64,000 nucleotides of DNA from Nereocystis luetkeana (Eukaryota; Sar; Phaeophyceae; Laminariales; Laminariaceae): assembly GCA_031213475.1 (NCBI GenBank), contig JARUPZ010000020.1, positions 6,249,858 to 6,313,857 of the forward strand. The letters are read 5' to 3'. Positions within the stretch are counted from its first letter, which is position 1, and each line of letters opens with the position of its first letter. Of the stretch, positions 38,101 through 46,949 are shown piece by piece. A program made the position numbers and the translations under genes. The notes under the pieces are model-generated. The model did not search any database, was not told where the DNA came from, and saw only the letters and a list, made by a program, of their open reading frames with translations.

Positions 38101-41100
38101 GATACGTACGTTCATATCATAGTGCAAAGCCTGTGCACTGGTGTCGCTTTTCGCGCCTTGTGCTTTACCTAGGCAGTATGTATCCTCAGTACAATCAATT
38201 TACCCGACAATATGACATCCTCGTATACCAGTACACAGCAGTAGGTCATGCTGCTATGCCGTACGAGCTACGTGTATCAGATGAGGTGTAAGTATGTCAC
38301 CGACAGCGAACTCGATAGGCTATGGACCGCCTGGTACTCACTGTGCTGGGTACCAGTGGCGAAGTAGCTATCCTCAATACATGGGTATTTGGTCTGCCGC
38401 GGGCAGTTGAAGTTTGTTCTGGCGAATGGCTAGATATCGAACTCATGGATCTTGGTGTGCCGCGGGCAAAAACATTTGGTTTAAGCGAAGGGCTACAACA
38501 GATGTCGAACCCATTGAAGGTGCACCGGTACTATGGGGCTATTCGCCACGGTGTCCAGAAGTTTTGGCTGTGCAAATGCCGTTGCATGTGTCCTGCGTGC
38601 CCTACGCTGCGTGAAGACGAAGACTTAATATGGGGCCCAGATAACGTGGCACCAAATGATGGCGGTTACATCGAAGCAAACCGGTTCGTTTTCGTCTCTT
38701 TCAAACCCCTGAAAGAACCCGTTTAGGTCGTCGTAGGTTTAAGATGTCTATTAATAGTCGGTTGTGGGCCTTAAAGTTCGTACAGGTATGGGCTTTCTTC
38801 TTCTGGAACTGCGCGAGGCATTACGTGTCGTTAGGCTATTGCCGGAGAGTTTTCTTGTGCTCTTAAGCGATCATGCGCCACTAAAACACTGTCTGGTAGG
38901 TCATTGTTTATGGCAGGATCCGACGCATGTCACGTACTGTTGTACACTAAGCTCTTACAAAATACTTCTGCAATCTACTCTTACCGAACCTGTTCAGCTA
39001 TCGACAAATACAAACTCTAGCAGTTACCGACAACTGGAAGCCTACTCATGGTGTTTTTCTTAATCTAGTATATAGGAGCCGTGCATGCGTATTGAGTTGT
39101 ATTCGTACTCGAAGCCTGTAGATGTAGCACAGCATGGTTTCGAGCATAACGGTACTTCCATTTGCTTCGGCCAGATGTATCTCAGCAGTGTTGACCCTGG
39201 TGGAGGTATTCATGGACGAAGCCACGTGTTCCGCGTATACTTCGGCGCCGTTTTGAGCTCAACGACCAACTCTCGCGAACAACGTCTATTAAGCGTGTAT
39301 CGTATCAACATGAGGTGGACCCATTGTCATTCGCATTTGGCTGACTGTTATACAAAACCCTGACGAAACCAAAATGCCATTTGAGTACGCCGTGGATTGT
39401 AGCAGGGGCGTGAAGATTCCATCTCATGGTGTCCTCTTTGCAGAAAATGTTTATCGGCCAAGGTATAAAAGGCCCGAGACTTTTGCATGACACGAGCCGC
39501 AGCTTCATGTTAGTATGGCGCGCAAACGAGATGGGCGATTGGAGAAATCGGCGGTACGGTAGTCGCAGGGGTTGTGTGTAGGACAAGGGCTGCAGGAGTG
39601 CGTGCATAGGGAAACCTCATTCGAGTAAGCCCACGTACTTGAGAGTAGGGTTAACGATGCCCTCTCTCGTCCCCGAGGAACCGTCAATCTACCGCGTAGC
39701 TTGAATTTTCTGTCGTGCTCCCCGTTCTTCTGCCCTCGACAGGAACCTTCTCCGAATCGAGATAAATCCGACCGTGAAGGACACGTCATCGGCCTAGTCT
39801 TAGGGCTCGTCTCGCCAGCTGAAGAGCCACCACCAAGACCTGCAGAAGCGCCGCCCGATCTGACAAAGGCAATGGTAGTGTACGACGGCGGCGGGACCTC
39901 CGCAGCATCGGGCTGCCCAAAGGTCGACAGGTGAGCTAACCTACCGTAGTAATACGATATTCACACTGGAAGGCGCTTGGGGCTCTGCGGTGTTGCCATC
40001 GAACGCATTCAGCGGGAACGCCCAACTTGTTCGTTGAACCGCTATCAGAACGGATGTCTGGTGCTCTGCTCAATATACAAACGCTGTGCTTCCCTACATG
40101 TGGGAAGGGTGATGCTGCGGTTATTGGGGCTCCATGCGCCGCAAAGGGTTCACGTGGCTTCGTGATTTCCGGGCTTTCCCGCGTCGCGCGGAGTTCTACA
40201 TAAGTGCACCGGACATGCCATAATCGGAAACGCTTTACCGTTTCCACAAGCTGTTCCATGCCGTAAGCCTTCCATTCTGTGCTTCGGGAATTTTTTTCAT
40301 CCAGAGCTTTTGTGAGGAACCACCTGCACCAGTCCTGGCTTGGCATACCCTTCCTTGGGGAAACCCTGTTGTGGTAAACCATGTATGATATGCGAATGAA
40401 CTCTTGAAATAGCGACACCACACGTGCAACACGCCTGACCGTTTCATGACGAACTTGATTGAAGCGCGTGCACTGATGGCGAAAACACTAATGTCTGAAT
40501 TAAATTCTGGGTTGGGTTTGGCAGTACGTCGGCACGTGGGCCCGGTACCCCGTCAAGCTTTGCAGCCTGTCGTATCCTTCGCCTCTCTTGACGCGGATGT
40601 TTCAAATATTATGATACACACAACTTGAGTACAGTGAAGCAAAAGCTCGCAACCACGGACCCGCGGTATTTTTTTATACATCCTTCCCGTTCTATCTCCG
40701 ATCGGAAAAAAATGAATCCAGCCAACCGTTGTGAAACCTACCACTCTCTCGCTAAAAAGGGCAGTTTGTACTAGATATTAATGTACAAAAGGCACTTGTA
40801 TTTCAGAACAAAAGGGTACGGAGCGCCAATCCTGAAGCCTTCACGATATCTCGCAGATTGTGTCTTAGCGCTGGATCGCCCCCCGTCCCCGCCCTCCCCC
40901 AACACCAATGGTCCTACGCTCCTGCTCGCGATTCAAAGCGTGTGCCCGAGGGGTTGCTTCGTGACTCCGGCCACCTGTGCAGGTTCCTTCCATGCCTCGG
41001 GCGAGTCTATGATATACCTGGTTGACCGGAAGCCCATCGTCGGCGGCGTCCCATGGAACTCTCAGCACGATGCTCATTTCTGGAAGGACGCCATGAGGGT

Positions 41101-43893
41101 GAGCCAATGTGAAACTGCTGTGGCTAAACGTTTCAGGTGGTTGTAGCACATGCCAGTACAGTTTACAGTTGAGCTGCACGGTTTCGCTATCCCTAAGGTA
41201 TGCGCGCTGGGTTTTGTACGCATATGATAATTTCCTGCCTTTACTCGTTCCACCATGCCTCCTGTATGTGCCTATTGCAGGTGCAAGCACTGGATTACAA
41301 GCTCCTAGTGCAACGCAGGAAGCGTTCTATCGAGGGGTCCGAGGTTCTTACGGGGCGTATTGAGCGTGTTGGGTGTGTTGAGCGGGAGCTTTGGGCGTCA
41401 TACACCGCGCAAGCATTCACCAGCGATGGACAAAGGTGAGCATCGAGTTAAGAACTAATGCGCACTGCCCGATGTATATTTTGTTCAATTCTTCTCCAAT
41501 GCACGTCACGGCTGCTACTGTTACGTAGTCAGGGCGGTTGTGATTTACATTTAACCCCCACGATTGGTCAATTGTACAAGGTGTTGCTCAACGCTTGGAA
41601 GGCAAAACGTAAAATTGGTGGAGGTGCTACCTGACCGTCAGGGTTGTCGATAGAATTGGGTAACCTAAAGTCGCGAGTGGGTGGGAAGGAAATTAGCAAG
41701 GTTCTGCTCCGAGTGGGAAGTGTCCTGTGTCAAGGCAATACCCGATGTGCCCTGATATTGACTGGAACGGCTTTCTGTATGAAGTGAAAGCGGAGAAGGT
41801 TTGACGCGATCAAATCGCCCCCACCTTTAATGTGGGTCGATTACGCAAGGCAGTGACTGCCTGCCTTCCTGGCGGCACTCGTGTCTGCAGGGAAGCCTCT
41901 GCAGTCGGCGGTTGTCGCATGTGCTAGACAATATATCACCCTTATGGAGGTACTTTCACACAACAAATGAATCGTCCGAGTTTCCGCACTTCGGCGTATC
42001 GATTGGTTTTGTTCAAATATCTGCCGGGAAATCCGTTGGCGTTGTCCAACCGTGCTCTCGGGGTATAGACCAACGTTCCAGAGGTTTATTTGTGCGGTAA
42101 GGTACATCGTAATCAACCCCTCACACTAATCCATACCCGTAAGTTGGATTGTGTACATGTGCTGCCTGCGTCGCCTTCGAAACCATGTCGGGTGCATCCT
42201 ATTGCTGCCCCACACCTCAAGAGAATCTGCCGACAGACGCAGCCACTCCCTTACACACGCACAATGCGTTCTTTAGATTCAGAAGGATCTGACACGCGAA
42301 CCGTTCCGTTCGTTGTGCTTGCCCTTGGCAAGTCACCACTGGCACCCCGTTGCGCTGGATATCCCGTCGGTGTCTGCGGCTACCGAGGCTTTCGACCTCA
42401 ACACAAGGACGGAGGGTTTCCCCCCAGGCAACCTTCACGCGATGGTGAGCACTTTTACTGTAGACCAGACAACTAGAAATAGAACCACGAGAGCCAGACC
42501 CCTGTTCACGTCTTGAAGGAGAGCGGTGGCGACGGCTGCCGCTGAACAAATGGCGGGCGACTTAGCGTCCGACTCTATGAAACCTTCCGTCGGAGGTGTG
42601 CGGGTGATGCAGGTCCTGGTATTTGTGCAATAGTGACTGTTAATACCAGTATTGACTTGATGGTGTTGACCCAAGTATTCCCTGTGTTTGTGGACAAAAC
42701 TGGCCATGGAATATTGGGATCGCCGGGGTTGATTTTTACTTGGATGCTCGGCGTAATTCAGGTGGTGTGGTCAGGGAGACCTGATGCGTCCTTAGCGGCA
42801 TCCATGTCGTCTACTCTGCGCTTCCTGGTGGCGCTAGTGGGAAGGGTCGTGTGGTTTCTGACGGTGAATGTTGCGCCTGTCCTGGGCATCTACGTGGCGC
42901 TTGCGTTTCCGGTCGTCAAGATCTTAGCGTCTAATGTTCATCTCGGGATCGGCGACTGGGGTGACATTCAGCAGGTACCGGTGTGTGGAGATCTCGAGAG
43001 TCGTCCTGAATTAGTAATACCAAAAACTGATACGTGGTTTCGAGAATATTGTGATAGCGATTGGACAGAAAGCATACACCATGCTCGGAAAGGTAGTGGT
43101 CCCCGTGTGTTCGATTCGTGAAACTTGACGCAGTCAGCTGGACCGTTGTATAAGCTTATAAGCTCGCGAAAGATGGCGTTCGGGTTACATTTTTAGATCG
43201 ACTATACCTTGTCAATGGCTGTGATCAGGTGGTCTCCTCGAATATGGTCGTGCGTGTAACCCATCTGTTTACCAGGTAGTGTGCCATCTGGCATCTGGCG
43301 TCTGACAAACATGTGTTTGGCTTTTCACGACATGTGTCAGACCGCAAAATGGCTCGCCGGATAGTCAGAGCACATGTGCATGAATCCGGATGATGTGCAC
43401 TTACGCCGTACTTCGCAGTGTTGTCAGTTCCACCCTGCACGTGCCGTCACGTTGTAAGGCCCCACCTTGACGTATGCGTGGGGTATCGAAGTGCTCGGTC
43501 GTATTATTTTTGCATCAGCCACAAACGGGGTAGTAAGATGTCAGGGACAAGACGTCAGCGGACGATGCGAACAATGCGCCAACTGCTGGGTCCTACATCA
43601 TGAGGGTTGGTGGCTCGCCGTGCGGAACCGCTACATGATAAGGTGGTGTCTTATAGGCATTGTTTGTCGCAACAAGATTAGCACGTTAGAAACTAACAAT
43701 AGGTGGCAATCGTACGAGCGCAGACGTTCAAATCGGGGACATCTACTGAAATGACTCTGTGCCATCACTCAGGCTCTCACCCACACCCTACTTTTGATAT
43801 GTATTTGCACGACATCGCTTGGTGTGCCAGCCGGGCGCGGGCCGACCTGGAAGCGTGGACGGGGGATCCTTGGCGGACGGTGACGACGGACAG
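23012..43893 (+). CDS. Large multi-exon protein with filamin-type repeat and PA14 domain (may continue into the USP gene)
   Basis: Hand-built model. Better supported exons: 28367-28421, 29410-29566, 30301-30454, 30865-30963, 31963-32137, 32593-32702 and 37447-37572, all joined in phase and giving a continuous filamin-type repeat followed by a PA14 domain. Probable further exons: 39743-39930, 40869-41098, 41281-41435, 41905-41949, 42333-42444, 42762-42974, 43545-43605, 43773-43893. Weaker 5' exons: 23012-23182 (possible signal peptide), 25398-25561, 26191-26337, 26565-26652, 27283-27360. At least one small exon is missing between 39930 and 40869, and the links before 28367 are incomplete. PA14 domains are beta-barrel carbohydrate- or ligand-binding modules, usually extracellular; filamin-type Ig repeats act as spacers or protein-binding modules. 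No stop codon ends the chain convincingly, so the gene may run on through the acidic exons into the protease domain. Confidence 0.6.
23539..24270 (-). other. 243-codon minus-strand ORF, unrecognised
   Basis: The longest non-repetitive ORF in this part of the window, lying opposite the putative first intron of the PA14 gene. No family is recognised. A 29 bp direct duplication (TGGAACTAGAGGGGGTC---, at about 24145-24203) falls inside it and produces the peptide repeat LG/LEGV, which argues against conserved coding. The last ~60 codons read through a simple palindromic region. It could be a decayed transposon gene or chance. Confidence 0.2.
24993..25248. mobile_element. 256 bp palindromic (fold-back) element
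   Basis: Near-complete palindrome centred at about 25,125. The inner arms are CACCACCGTCGA / TCGACGGTGGTG, then 'gaagcagcgaggacac / gttctcactgcttc', 'gacggcgcc / ggcgccgtc'-type pairs, 'acccaatgttt / aacgttgggt' and outer GGGGAGTCCGGCAGAC / GTCTGCCGGACTCCCC. A diverged half-copy follows at about 25323-25445. No coding capacity. It is probably a MITE; the superfamily is unknown. Confidence 0.72.
25323..25445. mobile_element. Half-copy of the palindromic element, overlapping a candidate exon
   Basis: Matches one arm of 24993-25248 in order: 'ccggcagtctgc', a C-run, 'cccgtgcctaacgtttt', 'gccattggaagcggcgaggatgctgaggcctccacc'. The next candidate exon (25398-25561) begins inside it, so the acceptor and the first ~16 codons would be element-derived. 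Confidence 0.55.
25398..26652 (+). CDS. Candidate 5' exons, unrecognised low-complexity N-terminal region
   Basis: Three phase-compatible exons: 25398-25561 (phase 1 in, 0 out), 26191-26337 (0/0) and 26565-26652 (0/1). The encoded peptide is hydrophilic and contains SGQRAAVSHKKHRS, then AQRSECQASPVETV and GDDSVDEIQE, then FDRRIQSMEKEG. A further weak exon at 27283-27360 (phase 0/0) encodes a Gln-rich coil-like stretch (QLHAQQQLARELE). No domain is recognised. The support is reading frame, GT/AG borders and phase only; the acceptor at 26190 has no polypyrimidine tract. Confidence 0.35.
28367..30454 (+). CDS. Filamin-type Ig repeat, three exons
   Basis: Exons 28367-28421 (ends phase 1), 29410-29566 (1/2) and 30301-30454 (2/0). 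The first encodes VTSFYVNARTDDGKPTTGG, the 'F-V-A-D-GxPxTxGGD' half of a filamin/ABP280 repeat. The junction codon restores GGSDIFFTEL. The third exon encodes VEDEEVLKPGRYLTSYVAPG, the 'D-G-Y-V-Y-P-G' half. About 60 residues are inserted between the halves, rich in Pro and Gly. The splice borders (GGAG|gtgagt, cccag|GA, GAGAG|gtgaat, tacag|T, GAG|gtgaag) are all good and in phase. The N-terminal strand of the repeat should lie upstream of 28,367 but was not located. Confidence 0.72.
30865..37572 (+). CDS. PA14 domain, four exons
   Basis: Exons 30865-30963, 31963-32137, 32593-32702 and 37447-37572 join in phase (0, 1, 0, 0). They spell the whole PA14 pattern: GGLDAKFWDNQWLVGTPIV at the start; FNWGLNPVTSFGHGLVSARW and a GKLLAPSSETFHLFVRAHGG strand; FRLFLDHKLVINSW, the ligand-loop region; then KGTYHDIVLEYTEG; and finally LWRSDTIPPSVVPASALFYA. 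This is the order of protective-antigen PA14 beta-barrels that bind glycans or act as adhesion modules. In the calcium-lectin type PA14 domains an Asp-Asp pair is typical; here the equivalent loop reads FLDHK, so calcium/sugar binding is not assured. The last intron (32703-37446, 4.7 kb) is full of minisatellites. Confidence 0.88.
31620..31773 (+). repeat. ~150 bp dispersed repeat in PA14 intron
   Basis: Copy of the element at 16628-16780 in the opposite orientation. Confidence 0.6.
33130..33565. repeat. Minisatellite of CCGGGTA-CAGAACTCACAGAAGT units
   Basis: About six degenerate units of ~70 bp, each with CCGGGTA(C/G)GG and 'acagaactcacagaagttccgg'. It lies in the 4.7 kb intron of the PA14 section. 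Confidence 0.75.
34950..35765. repeat. Minisatellite with ~40 bp unit (ATCGAAATTGACTTGGTTTT)
   Basis: Some twenty degenerate units based on 'gtgtggggatcgaaattgacttggttttagt'. Directional and AT-rich. Minus-strand frames read Pro/Lys/Thr repeats, which are shadows. Intronic. Confidence 0.85.
36229..36410. repeat. ~106 bp tandem duplication
   Basis: 'gagtaggtagagcctgcctatgctactcgtaccacaaac' through 'ctcgaaggtgctttggttgt' occurs twice head-to-tail. Intronic. Confidence 0.8.
38330..38560. repeat. Degenerate ~95 bp tandem repeat (intron)
   Basis: Units share 'ctggcgaa-gctatc', 'catgggtatttgg/catggatcttgg' and 'tgccgcgggca'. It explains most of a 134-codon ORF (38322-38726), which I do not call a gene. 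The rest of 37,573-39,742 shows nothing I can name. Confidence 0.45.
39743..41949 (+). CDS. Unrecognised exons downstream of PA14
   Basis: Exons 39743-39930 (phase 0/2), 40869-41098 (1/0), 41281-41435 (0/2) and 41905-41949 (2/2). Peptides include AEEPPPRPAEAPP (Pro-rich linker), PCRG-like Cys motifs (SVCPRGCFVTPATCAG), a Trp-rich stretch GGVPWNSQHDAHFWKDAMR and a basic helix DYKLLVQRRKRSIEG followed by EVLTGRIERV. Borders are strong (cgacag|G, AG|gtgagc; ATGAGG|gtgagc; attgcag|G, AAAG|gtgagc). No family is recognised. A small exon of phase 2/1 is needed between 39930 and 40869. Confidence 0.55.
42333..42974 (+). CDS. Exons encoding a long hydrophobic (membrane-like) segment
   Basis: Exon 42333-42444 (phase 2/0) follows an excellent pyrimidine-rich acceptor and encodes HHWHPVALDIPSVSA and RTEGFPPGNLHAM. 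Exon 42762-42974 (0/0) encodes about 71 residues, of which about 35 are strongly hydrophobic (from LRFLVALVGRVVWFLTV through VAPVLGIYVALAFPVVKILA). That is long enough for one long or two short transmembrane helices. It ends in LGIGDWGDIQQ. If PA14 and filamin modules lie outside the cell, this would be the membrane anchor; topology is inference. Confidence 0.55.
43545..43893 (+). CDS. Cys-rich exon and following exon, unrecognised
   Basis: Exon 43545-43605 (phase 0/1) encodes GRCEQCANCWVLHHEG, with three Cys and two His closely spaced. Exon 43773-43893 (1/2) encodes MYLHDIAWCASRARADLEAW followed by TGDPWRTVTTD. They join in phase. The first could be a small metal-binding or disulfide motif. 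After 43893 the frame meets a stop (43921-43923) unless spliced, so an onward exon is required; a possible but tiny one is 44119-44140. Confidence 0.45.
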
Positions 43894-44564
43894 GTACATG
43901 ATCCCGAGCACTTCGTTGGAGTAGACCTGAGCTCTTTGGAACAGCACGCGTGGAAACCTGATGCCGAGGACGATACCACAGTGTTAAAAGTTGGCATTAC
44001 TCATGGTCGCCAGCCACGCACCGTGTTCAAACGTGCGTAGTTCAGAGTGTTGACGTGACGATTAGTCCAGACGTTTTGCTGTTCCTGCAAGGCTGTATCC
44101 TGTTTTCCCCTAGTGCAGAGCTCGTCACCCGTCGCTCGACGTGGGCGGCGTTGTACCCGGTCAAGCAGGCCGCTGCCTTCGGAAAGCTTGAGTCTGCCGA
44201 AGGATACGGGTGCGGATACCCCCGCCCATATCGTATTTTATCCTTCTGCATCGTCCGTGCAATGCTGATACGACAATAATTTTCGCGACTAAACATCACT
44301 AGATGTATCATATGCACCTCAATCTGCGGCAGTAGAGTATGCACCCCACGTCCGGTCCCTCCTCCACAGCATAATCCTCTTACTCTGTGCAGATCTCATA
44401 CGATCGTTGCTCACCGTGGACGCCGCAGCACATGGTTATGGGAATCGTTGCCGGCGATGTTCCTACGCTCAGCTGACAGATACCGGTGCCGTCAACCGCG
44501 CCTGTAGCGTCTTTGCCTACCATATTGTGGTCGTGCCCGTGCGCGATATCACTTGTCATGCCAG

Positions 44565-44627
44565 GATGGCAAGGGTTCGTTGGGGGACACGGACGGAGAA
44601 TCCGGATCAACTGGCGGCGACCACGAG
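44565..44627 (+). CDS. Acidic duplicated exon 1
   Basis: Phase 0/0 exon of 21 codons (DGKGSLGDTDGESGS then TGGDHE), bordered by gccag| and |gtacgc. The most diverged copy; Gly-rich rather than Ser/Asp-rich. Confidence 0.5.
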
Positions 44628-45063
44628 GTACGCAAGTATTCTGAGGAATGTGATAGGAGCGCTCTATTTGCCATTTAACAACACCCAATCACCAGAGACC
44701 TGCAGCCGAAGATGATGCCTTAACATTAGTAGGTGGCGTTAATGTGCCCATAGTCGTTAAGTACACAAAAATGCGACATATCCAATGCAGCTCACTCTTT
44801 TGATGTCGGGTGTACACAAAACTGTACGGTATTAATTGTCCCTCCATCTCCAATTTGCATCACGTATGGCAGATTGTTGACGATCGTTGATCGCCTTGGG
44901 CGCTGCAGCATATGATCAAGCAAATTGTTGTTCCCAATTTTTCGAGCTCGTACGTCTGCTGAAGGATGCCAGTACCACATTCCTTGCCCTTCTGACGCTC
45001 CCATGTCGTCGTTGTCACCTCTCGTTTGGCCCTGTTTGTTCGCGATATCGCTTGTCGTGCCAG

Positions 45064-45120
45064 GATAGCACGGACTCAAACACCGACGACGAGTCGGAGT
45101 CTGACTCAGACTCTGATAAG
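45064..45120 (+). CDS. Acidic duplicated exon 2
   Basis: Phase 0/0 exon of 19 codons, DSTDSNTDDESESDSDSDK, bordered by gccag| and |gtacga. Confidence 0.55.
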
Positions 45121-45400
45121 GTACGAAACGATCCTGAGAACTGTGATAGGATGCCGCTGAGCTCATTCTGACATCAACAACTACCACAGGCAACTGCGGT
45201 CGAGAAGAGATATCATACGATATTTTCCTGTCGTGGGCGTTGCAGCGCATGGTCAAGTAAATCGTTGCCCTCAAATTATCTACCTCGTACGTCTGCTGAA
45301 GGATGCCGGTACCACATGCCTTGCCCTTCTGACGCTCCCATGTCGTCGTTGTCACCTCTCTTTCGGCCCTGTTTGTTCGCGGTATCGCTTGTCGTGCCAG

Positions 45401-45487
45401 GATAGCACGGACTCAAACACCGACGACGAGTCGGAGTCTGACTCAGACACCGACGACGAGTCGGAGTCTGATTCAGACACTGATAAG
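45401..45487 (+). CDS. Acidic duplicated exon 3 (internally expanded)
   Basis: Phase 0/0 exon of 29 codons. Same as exon 2 but with the 10-codon block TDDESESDSD duplicated inside, so expansion occurs at two levels: whole exon and codon block. Confidence 0.55.
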
Positions 45488-45767
45488 GTACGAAACGATC
45501 CTGAGAACTGTGATAGGATGCCGCTGAGCTCAGTCTGACATCACCAACTACCACAGGCAACTGTGGTCGAGAATAGACATCACACAAGAATTTCCCGTGG
45601 CGGACGTTGCAGTGCGTGGTCAAGTATATCGTTGCCCTCAAACTATCTACCTCGTACGTCTGTCGAGGGATACCGTTATCACCAGCCTTGCCCTTCTTAC
45701 TCTCCCATGTCGTCGTTGTCACCCCTCTGTTGGTCCTGTTTGAGTTCGGAATCGCTTGTCGCACCAG

Positions 45768-45824
45768 GAGGACACCGGTGCCGATACCGACGACGAGTCG
45801 AAGTCTGAGGCCGGCGGCGACAAG
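45768..45824 (+). CDS. Acidic duplicated exon 4
   Basis: Phase 0/0 exon of 19 codons (EDTGADTDDESKSEAGGDK), bordered by accag| and |gtataa. The donor is weaker than in the other copies. Confidence 0.5.
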
Positions 45825-45866
45825 GTATAAAACGATCCTATCACACTTTTCAGGATCGTTTCGTAC

Positions 45867-45923
45867 CTCGTCGGTGTCTGAGTCAGACTCCGACTCGTCG
45901 TTGGTATCGGCATCGGTGTCATC
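45867..45923 (-). pseudogene. Inverted copy of the acidic exon
   Basis: On the minus strand it reads cag|DDTDADTNDESESDSDTDE|gtacga, with the same borders and length (57 bp) as exons 2 and 4. It lies antisense to the others and so cannot join the plus-strand transcript as an exon. Its intron flanks form a stem with unit 3. Confidence 0.6.
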
Positions 45924-46189
45924 CTGACACGACAAGCGATGCCGCAAACAAACAGGACCAAAAGATGGGTGACAGCGACGACATGGAAGCGTCAGAAGCG
46001 CAAGACCGGTGGCACCGATATCCTTCGACAGCCGTTCGAGGTAGAACGTTTTGAGGGCCTTGGTTCAGCATGCGCTACAATGCCAAAGACGGGAAAACAT
46101 CGTATATTAACTATTGTCGACCACAATATAGTTGGTTTTATCCCAACGGACTCAGGGGCATCCTATCACACCTATCCTTTCAACAACAG

Positions 46190-46857
46190 CCAACTACCAT
46201 GGGGGGCCCTGCTGTATTGCGTCTACTCCCTGTGTTTGATGCATACCTTGCCCGTACCTCGTACGGTAGCAGCACCAGTCGATGTTTCCGTGGTTAGTCG
46301 CTCATCAGCGTATAGGACATTATCGTCTGGGCGTGGTTGCCCCCCACCCCCTCGTTCTCTCTTTATCGAGCAAAGTAAATGGTTTCCGCGTTGTGATGCA
46401 TATCACTGCAGCGGTAAGCGTTGGGACGGCAGACAGCGACCAGGCGTGCGAGGTTGTGTTCAAGTCGTCATTGATACGGGTGCGCTTGTTCCGGTGGTGG
46501 CAAACGACGTAGGAGTGAGGGCACATGTAGATTCCAACGAAGAGGGTTTCAAGACGAAGCAATACACATCTATTGGGTTTACCTTATCGCTCGTCTCTTT
46601 GCTTTTTTCTTCAGGACGGATCAAGTGGAACCCTCCGGAGAAGACTGCAAACCTCACGTGAGAGAAACTAGCCACAGCCTTTTGTGCACGTGCTCTCTCT
46701 TTACCTGTAGGGGGGGGAATAGACAGTGTTAGGAATATACGAGATGCGCGTCAGCTTCACGATTCCGTCTGGCAGCCACGAGAAACTCGCTTTATTGATT
46801 GCGTTTGGTTCTACTAACAGGTGACATCGACGCACTGCCATGGTTTCGACCTCAAAC
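46190..46857 (+). CDS. Tentative linking exons upstream of the USP Cys box
   Basis: Three short candidates: 46190-46265 (phase 0/1; GGPAVLRLLPVFDAYLARTS), 46412-46452 (1/0; VSVGTADSDQACE) and 46821-46857 (0/1; VTSTHCHGFDLK). Each has AG/GT borders, and together they connect the phase 0 end of the acidic exons to the phase 1 start of the USP exon at 46950. They were chosen because the phases fit, so they are weak evidence. A different 240-codon frame (45939-46661) overlaps them but begins inside the inverted exon copy. Confidence 0.25.
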
Positions 46858-46949
46858 GTGGGTAGTCTTTCTGAGGACGTGCGTGGGTTTCAGCTGTCAT
46901 TAGCAGCCGGTTCTCTGATAAGTTATGCAAGTGTGACTGTGATTTCCAG

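Larger units (their letters stand above)
44395..46125. repeat. Four tandem exon-intron units plus one inverted copy
   Basis: Units of about 340-500 bp, each containing a shared intron part ('gaaggatgcc-gtaccaca', 'cttctgacgctcccatgtcg', 'ttgtcacctctc', 'ccctgtttgttcgc'), an acceptor after 'cttgtcgtgccag', a 57-87 bp acidic exon, and a shared donor flank 'gtacgaaacgatcctgag-actgtgatagg'. Exon starts are 44565, 45064, 45401 and 45768 (spacing 499, 337, 367 bp). A fifth copy lies inverted at about 45840-46125. The oldest-looking copy is the first; copies 2 and 3 are closest to each other. Confidence 0.85.

Noticed and set aside
38322-38726. 134-codon plus ORF
   Set aside because: Largely a degenerate ~95 bp tandem repeat inside an intron; no homology recognised.
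45276-45947. 223-codon minus ORF with Asp/Ser motifs
   Set aside because: Combines the inverted exon copy with antisense of the plus-strand units; explained by the exon array.
45939-46661. 240-codon plus ORF
   Set aside because: Starts inside the inverted repeat copy, has no recognisable domain and conflicts with candidate splice sites; could not be confirmed.
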